Assembly: GCA_016281295.1 (NCBI GenBank)
Contig: JAEEII010000249.1
Location: 1 to 10,553 of the forward strand
Length of the DNA stretch: 10,553 nt
Direction: 5' to 3'
Origin: Bacteroidales bacterium
GTDB lineage: Bacteria; Bacteroidota; Bacteroidia; Bacteroidales; F082
Positions 1 through 8,690 of the stretch are shown here, in pieces (position 1 is the first letter of the stretch; the number at the start of each line of letters is the position of its first letter). The notes under the pieces were generated by a model. It made no database searches. It saw nothing but the letters and a program-made list of their open reading frames with translations, and was not told the origin of the DNA. A program made the translations under genes and the position numbers.

Positions 1-1
1 G

Positions 2-915
2 GAACTGATGCCTGCCTATTGGTGGATGTACAACATGTACGCCATCGCCCGCAACACCTCCAAATACCAAAAACGCGACAAACGCAAACGCAAGATTCAA
101 AACATAGAGTTCGAGACCCTGGCTCCCGACACCATGGAAGAGACCATCGAAGCCCGCAAGCTTCTGGAAGTATGGGTGGCCAAAGCCTATCTCCGCAGCC
201 AAGGAGAAGACCCTGACACGCATGAGTATTATGAGCTTCGAGCCACTGGCAAACATCTACTCGACCATGAACCCCAAACCGTCGATGCCCTGGAAGTCCT
301 CGGCGAAGGCATCGAGAAAGGACACCGTAAGGTGCGTATCCTCAAGCCACGGAAAGCCTATCATGCCTACGGCGACATGATCACCTATTACGCCGTTAAG
401 ACCATCCTTCGTTATTTAGAAAACCATCCCGAAGAGGACATACACACCCTCAGTAGCCAGATGAAAGGCAAACGACTCCGCAAATGGATCAACCTCGGCG
501 GCCAAACCATGCCGCAAGAAGATGTTGACCAACTGAGAGCCGACATCATCAACGGCAAGCTGAACAACTGGGATGAGATCCATCACCGCTACGACGAACT
601 CTGGGAACGCTATCAATCTGAGAAAACTCGACACGCCTACTTCGCTCTGATGTTCCTTTATAAAGATGAGACCGATGTGCTCACTTCGGAGATGTGGAAC
701 GAGAACCTTGACAAAGCCGTGAAAATCCAACAGTTCATCTGCGACCAGGTGTATGAAAGCCGTAAAAAGGACTATGACAACCCCTTCAGAAACGCCACTT
801 TCCGCAACGAAGAAGAGAAAATTGCCGTAATCGGGAAAATAGACGAGACCTCTTTTGTCAAACAAATCCGCGAAGAAACAGAAAATTTTATCCAGTCAAT
901 CAAAAATACTAAAAA

Positions 916-919
<4 letters not shown>
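2..919 (+). CDS. DUF4954-like protein, C-terminal part (5' end outside window)
   Basis: The frame is open to the left edge, so the first ATG at 8 is probably internal and about 305 C-terminal residues are visible. I recognise the start ([15 protein letters not shown], then a very basic stretch KRDKRKRK) as resembling the C-terminal region of DUF4954 proteins. These are about 650-residue proteins of Bacteroidota and some spirochaetes whose N-terminal half looks like a hexapeptide-repeat sugar-nucleotidyltransferase/acyltransferase beta-helix; that half is not in this window. The visible part is charged, mostly helical in character, and has no signal peptide or membrane segment, so it is probably cytoplasmic. 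No catalytic motif can be named. The stop overlaps the nagB start as ATGA, implying translational coupling and suggesting a role tied to amino-sugar metabolism. The family call is from memory of the motif and moderately sure; the function is unknown. Confidence 0.6.
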
Positions 920-2675
<1,756 letters not shown>

Positions 2676-2687
2676 TACCTAAATACC

Positions 2688-4616
2688 ATGTTTCATAAAG
2701 TTTTTCTTAAAACCTGTAACTTCCTGTTTGGGAAACAAGCGAACGATTCACTGCCAAAAATATGGGTGTTATCATTCGACATCATCGTGCTTTTTTTCGC
2801 ATACTGCATGTCGATGTTTTTCATCTATTATAACAGCCTTTCCAAAGGTACGCTGTTCCATGACTGGTATCGGATCTTCATCGTGATGGGTGTTTATATC
2901 ATCATGTTCCTTATCTATCACACCTATTATGGTATGATACGGTATTCAGGATTCGATGACATCCGCAAAATCTTCCATTCCTGCACAACAGCATTGGCAG
3001 TGCTGATCATCGGCAAGCTCATCATCACCCAAATCAACCCGAAACTGGTGAACCATATCTTGCCGGGTTACCGCATCCTCTTTTATCATTATCTGGTATC
3101 GGTCATCACCATGGTTATCAGCCGCTTTTTTATCCGACGATTGTACAACGAAATGTACAAAAACCCAGGCGTTAAGAAAAACAACACCGTCATCTACGGG
3201 GCTGGCGAAGGCGGAGTGCTGCTCTTCCGTGCCATCCAGCAAGACAGGGAATCGGTGTACAAAGTCATCGCTTTTGCCGACGACAATCCGAAAAAAACAA
3301 ACAAAAACATCAACACGATTCCCATCTATGCCCCTGACAAAATCTTCAATCATGATTTTCTCGAGAAAAACAGGATTTCTGTGGTGATTTTGGCGTTGCC
3401 AAGCATCACGGGAGAACGGAAAAGGGCTCTTATTGAAAAAGGTCTGAACTTCGGCTTAAAGGTGAAGACCATCACCTCCTTCAAGAAATGGGTCAATGGA
3501 GAAGTGACTACCAATACCGTTCACGACATCAACATCGAGGACCTCTTGGGAAGAGACCCTATCGTGCTCGACAAAATCAACGTGAAAAGAGAGATTAACG
3601 GCAAGGTCATCATGATCACCGGCGCGGCAGGATCCATAGGCAGTGAGATGTGCCGGCAGACTTTGCACTACAACCCTGAACTGTTAGTGATGGTGGATCA
3701 GGCGGAGTCGCCGATGTATGATCTTCAGTTCGAACTGAAAAACACCCCGGAATTCAAAGCACTCATCAACAGGATGGTATTCATCATCGCCAATGTGAAA
3801 GACGAGCGTCGCATGAGTGAGGTGTTCGAGAAATTCCAGCCAGAGCTGATCTATCACGCCGCCGCATACAAACATGTGCCTTTTATGGAAGAAAACGCCT
3901 ACGAAGCCGTGTATGCCAATGTGTTCGGCACGAAAAACATCGCCGACCTCGCCATCCGCTATGGAACCAAGAAATTTGTGATGATTTCCACCGACAAAGC
4001 GGTGAACCCCACCAACGTCATGGGTGCCACCAAACGTATCGCTGAAATCTACACCCAAAGCCGAAACAGCCACACCAAATTCATCACGACCCGTTTCGGC
4101 AACGTGCTGGGCTCCAATGGCTCGGTGGTTCCTCTTTTCCAAAAACAACTGGCACAAGGAGGACCTATTACCATTACCGACAAACGTATCATCCGTTTCT
4201 TTATGACCATCCCCGAGGCATGCAGCCTCGTCATGGAAGCTGGCTCCATCGGCGAAGATAAAGACATCTTTGTCTTTGACATGGGCGAACCCGTCAAGAT
4301 TTACGACATGGCCAAAAAGATGATCCAACTGTCGAACAAAACCGACATCGAAATCAAAGAAATCGGCCTTCGTCCCGGCGAGAAGCTGTATGAAGAACTC
4401 TTAGCCACCAAAGAAAATACAGTGCCTACCGAGAACCCGAAAATCATGCGAGCCAAAGTCAGAAACTACGAAACCAGCCATGTGGATGAAAAGATAAACC
4501 AGCTATCCAATGTTTTGACTACCTGCGATCCCTTTAAAATTGTCGCAGTGATGAAAAATATGGTCCCGGAATTCAAGAGCAACAACAGTGTGTTCTCTGC
4601 CCTTGACAATCATTAA
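2688..4616 (+). CDS. Membrane-bound nucleotide-sugar 4,6-dehydratase, CapD/WbpM/PglF family
   Basis: This 642-residue protein has the full-length architecture of the large membrane form. Four hydrophobic segments lie at about residues 28-48, 62-80, 99-115 and 129-147. They are followed by a CoA-binding-like Rossmann domain (VIYGAGEGG, 168-176) and a catalytic extended-SDR domain with TGAAGSIG at 311-318. The STDKA motif is at 434-438, and NVMGATKR at 443-450 has Met445 where classical SDRs have the catalytic tyrosine, with Lys449 kept. The Met variant is the norm in WbpM/PglF-type enzymes, so this is not damage. RPGEKLYEELL (562-572) is the usual C-terminal signature. Known members convert UDP-GlcNAc to the 4-keto-6-deoxy sugar, a precursor of QuiNAc, FucNAc or bacillosamine, at the inner membrane. 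It starts 12 bases after the previous stop. The exact product cannot be decided because no matching reductase or aminotransferase is in view. Confidence 0.9.
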   Translation: MFHKVFLKTCNFLFGKQANDSLPKIWVLSFDIIVLFFAYCMSMFFIYYNSLSKGTLFHDWYRIFIVMGVYIIMFLIYHTYYGMIRYSGFDDIRKIFHSCTTALAVLIIGKLIITQINPKLVNHILPGYRILFYHYLVSVITMVISRFFIRRLYNEMYKNPGVKKNNTVIYGAGEGGVLLFRAIQQDRESVYKVIAFADDNPKKTNKNINTIPIYAPDKIFNHDFLEKNRISVVILALPSITGERKRALIEKGLNFGLKVKTITSFKKWVNGEVTTNTVHDINIEDLLGRDPIVLDKINVKREINGKVIMITGAAGSIGSEMCRQTLHYNPELLVMVDQAESPMYDLQFELKNTPEFKALINRMVFIIANVKDERRMSEVFEKFQPELIYHAAAYKHVPFMEENAYEAVYANVFGTKNIADLAIRYGTKKFVMISTDKAVNPTNVMGATKRIAEIYTQSRNSHTKFITTRFGNVLGSNGSVVPLFQKQLAQGGPITITDKRIIRFFMTIPEACSLVMEAGSIGEDKDIFVFDMGEPVKIYDMAKKMIQLSNKTDIEIKEIGLRPGEKLYEELLATKENTVPTENPKIMRAKVRNYETSHVDEKINQLSNVLTTCDPFKIVAVMKNMVPEFKSNNSVFSALDNH

Positions 4617-4641
4617 CTCAAGATTTACAAATAATAAATTT

Positions 4642-4663
4642 TTATTCAACAGAATTGAATAAA
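4642..4663. repeat. Inverted repeat in the gap before manC
   Basis: TTATTCAA (4642-4649) and TTGAATAA (4655-4662) are perfect reverse complements around the five-base loop CAGAA. The pairing extends one base further with 4641 and 4663, giving a 9-bp stem. It fills the middle of the 55-base gap between the dehydratase stop and the manC start and ends 9 bases before the ATG. The stem is AT-rich and has no T-run behind it, so it is a poor intrinsic terminator. It could be an mRNA structure that sets manC translation or protects a processed end, or an operator. The symmetry is seen directly; the role is inferred. Confidence 0.5.
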
Positions 4664-4671
4664 TAATTATC

Positions 4672-5730
4672 ATGAAAACAAACTATTGTATTATCATGGC
4701 CGGAGGCATTGGAAGCCGTTTCTGGCCTTTAAGCAAAGATAGTTACCCAAAACAGTTTTTAGACATCCTCGGAACGGGAAAGAGCTTCATCCAAAGCACC
4801 TACGAACGTTTCAGTCCCATCATCCCCGACAGCAATTTCCTGGTGGTGACCAACGCCGCCTATAAGCAACTGGTGTTGGAACAGCTGCCCATGCTCAGCC
4901 CCGACCAGGTACTTTGCGAACCCGCGCGTCGCAACACCGCGCCTTGCATCGCCTACGCCTGCTATCATATCCAAAGTCACTGCCCCGAGGCTAACATCGT
5001 GGTCACCCCCGCCGACCATCTCGTCACCAATGAAACCGAGTTCCAACGCATCATCAGGTTGGGATTCGATTTCCTGGCTCAACAGCCGCAATCCCTCATG
5101 ACCATCGGCATCCAACCCACACGCCCCGAGACAGGCTATGGCTACATCCAGGTTCCAAAACAAGAACAGCTGCCTGAGGTGATCAAAGTGGAACGCTTCA
5201 AAGAAAAACCCAATCATGAGACCGCATTGCAGTTTCTTAAAGAAGGCAACTTCTTCTGGAACAGCGGCATTTTCCTTTGGACATTGGGCGGTATCATGCA
5301 GGCCTTCAAAAAATATTTGCCTGATTTGACTGCCGTGTTCGACAAGGGCCTTGAGTACTTCGGCACGCCTGAAGAGCAACACTTTATCAACAATCACTTT
5401 ATCGACTGCCCCAACATCAGCATTGACTATGGGATTATGGAGAAGTCGCCCGACACATACACCATCCCCGCCAGCTTCGGATGGAGCGACATCGGAACCT
5501 GGGGCTCCCTGTTCACCCACGCCAAAAAAGACGAACACGACAACGCCCTGAAAGGAAAAGTCGTCTCGGTTGACAACCAACATACGATCATCAATATCGA
5601 AGATGGCACCGAAGCCGTGGTACAGGGCTTGGAGGACTATCTCGTGGCTTATCGCGACCACTCGCTGCTCGTGTGCCGACTCCATGATGAACAACAAATC
5701 AAAATCTGGATTGAGGGATTGAAGGGATAG
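4672..5730 (+). CDS. manC: Mannose-1-phosphate guanylyltransferase (GDP-mannose pyrophosphorylase)
   Basis: The protein forms GDP-mannose from GTP and mannose-1-phosphate, supplying mannose, fucose or related residues for surface polysaccharide. The nucleotidyltransferase signature is at the N-terminus: MAGGIGSRFWPLS (9-21) followed by PKQFL (26-30). PADH at 113-116 is the metal-binding aspartate region, RPETGYGYI is at 151-159, FKEKPN at 176-181, NSGIFLW at 197-203 and GWSDIGTW at 270-277. At 352 residues it is the short form: the C-terminal phosphomannose isomerase domain of the roughly 470-residue proteobacterial enzymes is absent, as is common in Bacteroidota. Mannose-6-phosphate must therefore come from a separate isomerase, and phosphomannomutase is also not in the window. 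It follows a 55-base gap, the largest inside the operon, and is followed by the glycosyltransferase after two bases. Confidence 0.95.
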   Translation: MKTNYCIIMAGGIGSRFWPLSKDSYPKQFLDILGTGKSFIQSTYERFSPIIPDSNFLVVTNAAYKQLVLEQLPMLSPDQVLCEPARRNTAPCIAYACYHIQSHCPEANIVVTPADHLVTNETEFQRIIRLGFDFLAQQPQSLMTIGIQPTRPETGYGYIQVPKQEQLPEVIKVERFKEKPNHETALQFLKEGNFFWNSGIFLWTLGGIMQAFKKYLPDLTAVFDKGLEYFGTPEEQHFINNHFIDCPNISIDYGIMEKSPDTYTIPASFGWSDIGTWGSLFTHAKKDEHDNALKGKVVSVDNQHTIINIEDGTEAVVQGLEDYLVAYRDHSLLVCRLHDEQQIKIWIEGLKG

Positions 5731-5732
5731 AC

Positions 5733-6506
5733 ATGGAAAAGGAATTCGTGAAAACCACACCCCTTGTTTCAGTCATCATGCCATGTTATAACATGGCCCC
5801 TTTTATTGCTGACACCATCCGTTCGGTACAAGCACAAACCTACCCATATTGGGAGTTAATCATTGTTGACGACTTGTCAACCGACAACACCGCCAAGTGC
5901 ATACAAGCGTTGAGTGCCAACGACCCACGCATTCAACTCATCATCAAACCACAACATTCCGGCATCGCCGACAGCCGCAACCAATGCCTCCAAAAAGCCC
6001 AAGGATCTTATATCGCTTTTCTGGATGCCGATGACCTGTGGCATCCCGAAAAACTGGAACGACAACTGCAGTTCATGCAAGAGCATCACATCGGTTTCAG
6101 TTATTCATCATACGACTGCATCGATGAAGATGGAAAACCCCTGGGCAAAACCATAACAGCCGTAGCCAACTTAGACTATGATTCCTATCTACACAACACG
6201 GTCATTGGCTGCTCCACTGTGATGCTTGACACGGCTCTCGTGGGTAAAGTCACCGTGCCCGACTTCAGGACGAGCGAAGACACCGCCACCTGGCTTCTAC
6301 TCCTGAAAAAAGGTATCATTGCCCACGCCATAACCACGCCTCTTACCTCTTATCGAATCCGCAGAAAATCAGCCTCCGCAAATAAGCTGAAAGCATCCAT
6401 CGACCTTTGGAAAGTGTACCGACAACAAGAGAAACTGCCACTTTTCAAGGCCATGGAGTGTTTCCTCAGCTATGCTTTCAATGCAGTTAAAAAACGGCTC
6501 AGATGA
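5733..6506 (+). CDS. Glycosyltransferase, family 2 (GT-A fold)
   Basis: This 257-residue protein is a cytoplasmic or membrane-associated GT2 transferase. The N-terminal strand PLVSVIMPCYNMAPFI (10-25) and YWELIIVDDLSTDNT (39-53) form the nucleotide-binding half. HSGIADSRNQCLQKAQGSYIAFLDADD (75-101) ends in the DxD-like metal-binding LDADD motif. SEDTATWLLLLKKG (181-194) contains the ED pair typical of the catalytic-base region, and SYRIRRKSAS (206-215) resembles the usual YR motif. There is no membrane segment, and the C-terminus is basic (KKRLR), which may help membrane contact. It resembles TuaG/WcaA-type enzymes that extend polysaccharide repeat units. The donor sugar cannot be told from sequence; GDP-mannose from manC, two bases upstream, is a reasonable guess. 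The next gene overlaps it as ATGA. Confidence 0.93.
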   Translation: MEKEFVKTTPLVSVIMPCYNMAPFIADTIRSVQAQTYPYWELIIVDDLSTDNTAKCIQALSANDPRIQLIIKPQHSGIADSRNQCLQKAQGSYIAFLDADDLWHPEKLERQLQFMQEHHIGFSYSSYDCIDEDGKPLGKTITAVANLDYDSYLHNTVIGCSTVMLDTALVGKVTVPDFRTSEDTATWLLLLKKGIIAHAITTPLTSYRIRRKSASANKLKASIDLWKVYRQQEKLPLFKAMECFLSYAFNAVKKRLR

Positions 6507-7297
6507 ACGATTACTACCTGTATCGTAAAGCATGGCGTTATAAAGGTGCCCCTCACCAGGAGAGGCAGTTACAAAAGGCTGAGTGGAAAGCCCTTCTAAA
6601 AAAAGGCGGTTTGCTGGTACGCAACACGTACGACTTTGACAGGCCTGAACCCAGCCAGTTCTGGAACGTCATCAAAGACCGTTTCAATGGCCTCGAAGAG
6701 CTTTCGGGAGGCACCCGGAACCGAGTGCTGAAGTCGTTGGAGCAACTGGAATTCAAGATTATCAAGATCGACCTGATACAAGAAAAAGGTTATCCTATCT
6801 TGAAAGCCACCTTCAACGACTATGCCACTGTGGACCGGCCCATGAATGAAGCAGTGTTTCAAGACTACCTGAGACACTGCCAAAGCAATGATTATGAATA
6901 TTGGGGGATTTTCGATCAAAGAGACCACCAATTCATAGGATTCTGCGCCAACCAGATGTGGGAGGAAGCGGTCGAATACGGTCTCATCGGCATCATGCCA
7001 AGCTACAAACACAACGGCACCTTTCCTTATTATGGGTTGTTCTACAGCATGAACCAGCATTATCTGCAAACGCAACACCTACGTTACGTCACCGACGGCT
7101 CACGCAGCATCACCGAACACTCCAACATTCAACCTTTTCTGGAAGAAAAATTCCTGTTCCGCAAATCCTATTGCAAACTGGAAATCCACTACCGTTGGTG
7201 GATGCATCTTCTGGTAAAAATCCTGTATCCTTTCAGAGAACGTCTCACGATTCCAAAGGTGAAAGCCATTCTGAACATGGAATCGATGACTAAATAA
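6503..7297 (+). CDS. Uncharacterised protein with GNAT-like C-terminal half
   Basis: I do not recognise this 264-residue protein as a named family. The N-terminal 90 residues are basic and helical (RQLQKAEWKALLKKGG at 21-36, then a patch rich in Phe, Trp and Tyr at 41-65). The second half suggests an N-acetyltransferase fold: paired strands EYWGIFDQRDHQFIGFCANQMW (132-153), a strand LIGIMPSYK (161-169), a helix (PYYGLFYSMNQHYLQT), the strand LRYVTDGSRS (193-202), then SNIQPFLEEKFLFRKSYCKL (207-226). This last piece resembles the closing N..FLEEKFGFRK segment of GNAT proteins. No classical acetyl-CoA pyrophosphate loop is evident. No signal peptide is seen; a mildly hydrophobic aromatic stretch lies at 231-244. 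It overlaps the glycosyltransferase by ATGA, so it probably acts in the same pathway, perhaps acylating a sugar or precursor. The function is inferred and uncertain. Confidence 0.75.
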   Translation: MNDYYLYRKAWRYKGAPHQERQLQKAEWKALLKKGGLLVRNTYDFDRPEPSQFWNVIKDRFNGLEELSGGTRNRVLKSLEQLEFKIIKIDLIQEKGYPILKATFNDYATVDRPMNEAVFQDYLRHCQSNDYEYWGIFDQRDHQFIGFCANQMWEEAVEYGLIGIMPSYKHNGTFPYYGLFYSMNQHYLQTQHLRYVTDGSRSITEHSNIQPFLEEKFLFRKSYCKLEIHYRWWMHLLVKILYPFRERLTIPKVKAILNMESMTK

Positions 7298-7327
7298 AAA
7301 AAGTAGGACTTCAAAAAGAAGCCCTAC
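7292..7327 (-). terminator. Intrinsic terminator for the minus-strand tRNA-Asn
   Basis: Read on the minus strand, GTAGGGCTTC pairs with GAAGTCCTAC around a TTTTT loop. All ten positions pair if one G-U wobble is counted (plus-strand arms 7303-7312 and 7318-7327). It is followed directly by seven T residues (complement of 7296-7302) and more T beyond. The hairpin starts 22 bases after the tRNA 3' end. On the plus strand the wobble becomes an A-C mismatch and no T-run follows, so it should work mainly in the minus direction. The T-tract lies over the stop codon (7295-7297) of the opposing gene. Confidence 0.8.
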
Positions 7328-7349
7328 CAAAATAATAAAACATGAAACG

Positions 7350-7423
7350 CGCCCCCTTCAGGACTTGAACCTGAGACCCCCTGATTAACAGTCAGATGCT
7401 CTAACCAACTGAGCTAAGGAGGC
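7350..7423 (-). tRNA. tRNA-Asn (anticodon GUU)
   Basis: The reverse complement folds into a full 74-base cloverleaf. The acceptor stem is GCCTCCT with AGGGGGC (one G-U pair). The D arm is GCTC/GAGC around AGTTGGTTA. The anticodon stem TCTGA/TCAGG carries the loop CTGTTAA, whose anticodon GTT reads Asn codons AAC and AAU. The T arm is TCAGG/CCTGA around TTCAAGT, and the discriminator base is G. CCA is not encoded and must be added after transcription, as is usual in Bacteroidota. The gene faces the polysaccharide operon tail-to-tail. Confidence 0.97.
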
Positions 7424-7457
7424 AAGCTTTCAACGATTCTTTTCGTGATTGCGGCTG

Positions 7458-7487
7458 CAAAGGTAAAACAATTTTTCAACTTGGCAA
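7458..7487 (-). promoter_or_regulatory. Bacteroides-type promoter for tRNA-Asn
   Basis: On the minus strand TTG (complement of 7485-7487) is followed after exactly 19 bases by TACCTTTG (complement of 7458-7465). This matches the known Bacteroides primary-sigma consensus TTTG, about 19 bases, TAnnTTTG. Initiation would fall near 7451, giving a leader of about 28 bases before the tRNA. The site is inferred from consensus and position. Confidence 0.75.
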
Positions 7488-7519
7488 GCATTTTTTTGCA
7501 TCTTTTTTGATATTTTTTT

Positions 7520-7560
7520 ATAAATCACTGGTTTTCAGTGATTTATTTTTTTATATTTTA
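7520..7560 (+). terminator. Perfect hairpin with T-tract between divergent promoters
   Basis: ATAAATCACTG (7520-7530) and CAGTGATTTAT (7536-7546) form a perfect 11-bp stem around GTTTT. Six T residues (7547-7552) and then ATATTTTATT follow on the plus strand. This is the form of a plus-strand intrinsic terminator, although the stem has only three G-C pairs. The only plus-strand transcript that could reach it is read-through from the polysaccharide operon passing antisense over the tRNA gene. It would then insulate the kinase promoter 15 bases further on. An operator role between the two divergent promoters is the main alternative. Confidence 0.55.
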
Positions 7561-7574
7561 TTCATTTTTTTGTG

Positions 7575-7582
7575 TATCTTTG
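7575..7582 (+). promoter_or_regulatory. -7 element of the PfkB-family kinase promoter
   Basis: TATCTTTG fits the Bacteroides -7 consensus TAnnTTTG. No good TTG lies 18-21 bases upstream, where the sequence is only A and T and belongs to the tail of the hairpin at 7520-7560, so the -33 element is weak. Transcription would begin near 7588-7590, which places the kinase start at 7608 rather than at the GTG 7572 or the ATG 7584. Confidence 0.6.
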
Positions 7583-7607
7583 CATGTTTGAATCAACATC
7601 ACCCATT

Positions 7608-8591
7608 ATGGAACAGAAAAAGATACTTGGAATAGGCAATGCCTTGGTCGATATTTTGACCCAGATAACGGACGACAGTGTCCTTGAACAACTTAAACTC
7701 TCCAAAGGAGCCATGCAGCATGTGGATGCTGAGAACTCGAAAAAAGTCGGTGAGGCTTTGAAACAATACGGAAGTGTGATGGCGGCTGGAGGTTCCACTG
7801 CCAACACGATGAGCGGCGCCGCGAAATTGGGCGTACAGACCGGTTACATTGGAAAAGTAGGGAACGATGAACTCGGTAGGTTTTTTGAAGACGAGATGGT
7901 GAAGACGCATGTGAAGCCCTTGTTGTTGAAAACCGACACGCCCACAGGGTGTGCGCAGGCGGTGATCTCGAAAGACGGGGAACGCACCTTTGCCACCTAT
8001 CTCGGAGCCGCGTTGGAGTTAGAACCTGACGATTTAAAACCCGAGATGTTTGACGGATGGGATATCTTGTTTGTAGAGGGATATCTGGTATTCAACAGGC
8101 CATTGGTCAAGAGAGCCGTGGAGATAGCAAAGAGCAAAGGCATGACCATTGCCATCGACATGGCCAGTTACAACGTGGTGGAAGCCAACCGTGACTTCAT
8201 GGAGGAGATTCTCAGAGACTATGTGGACATTGTGTTTGCCAACGAGGAGGAGGCTCGCAGTTTCTCTCTCAAAGATAATCCAGTGGAAGCCATGAGTTAC
8301 ATGGCCAAGCTTTGTGACGTGGCCATTGTCAAGATAGGCGCCAAAGGTTCCATATTGCAACACGGCTATGAAACCGTTACCATTGGTCCCATGCCGGCAC
8401 ATGTCATCGACACCACAGGAGCTGGCGACATGTGGGCTGCTGGGTTCATGGCAGGCTATGTAAAAGGCTATTCTATGTTAAGATGCGCCTCCATGGGAGC
8501 CACCGTGGCCGCCAACATCATCGAAGTGTTGGGAGCCAAAATGGATGACCTTAGATGGGAAAAAATATACAAAGCATTAGAAAGAATATAA
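7608..8591 (+). CDS. PfkB-family sugar/nucleoside kinase (adenosine kinase- or ribokinase-like)
   Basis: From the ATG at 7608 the protein has 327 residues, a normal PfkB-family length, and begins EQKKILGIGNALVDIL, the typical first strand of the family. The in-frame extension to GTG 7572 is rejected because it would read through the predicted -7 element. GGSTANTMSGAAKLG (61-75) is the substrate-binding signature, IGKVGNDELG (81-90) the following PfkB segment, and DTTGAGDMWAAGF (268-280) the C-terminal signature with the anion-hole Gly-Ala-Gly and the catalytic base Asp274. Family members phosphorylate ribose, adenosine or other hydroxyl-bearing substrates with ATP in the cytoplasm. Bacteroidota relatives are often annotated as adenosine kinase, but substrate cannot be read reliably from sequence. 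The gene has its own promoter, is set apart from the polysaccharide operon, and appears to be single. Confidence 0.92.
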   Translation: MEQKKILGIGNALVDILTQITDDSVLEQLKLSKGAMQHVDAENSKKVGEALKQYGSVMAAGGSTANTMSGAAKLGVQTGYIGKVGNDELGRFFEDEMVKTHVKPLLLKTDTPTGCAQAVISKDGERTFATYLGAALELEPDDLKPEMFDGWDILFVEGYLVFNRPLVKRAVEIAKSKGMTIAIDMASYNVVEANRDFMEEILRDYVDIVFANEEEARSFSLKDNPVEAMSYMAKLCDVAIVKIGAKGSILQHGYETVTIGPMPAHVIDTTGAGDMWAAGFMAGYVKGYSMLRCASMGATVAANIIEVLGAKMDDLRWEKIYKALERI

Positions 8592-8602
8592 TTAAATTAA
8601 AT

Positions 8603-8627
8603 AAATCCTTTGAAATCAAGGGGATTT
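8603..8627. repeat. Imperfect dyad over the -33 region of the EF-G2-type gene
   Basis: AAATCCTTTG (8603-8612) pairs with CAAGGGGATTT (8617-8627) around AAAT if one G is bulged and one T-G wobble is allowed. It begins 11 bases after the kinase stop and contains the -33 TTG of the next promoter. Only four T residues follow the stem, so terminator function for the kinase transcript would be weak. The position suits an operator. The symmetry is visible; either role is inference. Confidence 0.35.
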
Positions 8628-8638
8628 TAGTACCTTTG
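8610..8638 (+). promoter_or_regulatory. Bacteroides-type promoter of the EF-G paralog
   Basis: TTG at 8610-8612 (preceded by T, giving TTTG) is followed after 18 bases by TACCTTTG at 8631-8638, a close match to the Bacteroides consensus. Transcription should start near 8645, leaving a leader of about 46 bases that is A-rich next to the ATG and has no Shine-Dalgarno sequence, as is common in Bacteroidota. Confidence 0.75.
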
Positions 8639-8690
8639 CACCCTGATTCTCAAATAGAATTTTCATAAACAGTAAGACATCAAATAAACA

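Noticed and set aside
4120..4147. Met in place of Tyr in the SDR active-site motif as a sign of an inactive dehydratase
   Set aside because: The methionine is the normal residue in large membrane-bound WbpM/PglF-type enzymes (its codon lies near 4020, in NVMGATKR).
3684..4328. Minus-strand open frame of 214 codons inside the dehydratase gene
   Set aside because: Antisense shadow of the catalytic SDR domain; the His/Asp/Val-rich composition is typical of reverse-strand reading and no promoter is seen.
4635..4642. TAAATTTT as a possible -7 element before manC
   Set aside because: It lacks the final G of TAnnTTTG and has no TTG at the right distance; in such AT-rich sequence this is expected by chance.
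4759..5760. Long minus-strand open frame of 333 codons opposite manC
   Set aside because: It mirrors a confidently identified manC frame almost exactly, has no recognisable motif, and reflects codon bias of the plus-strand gene.
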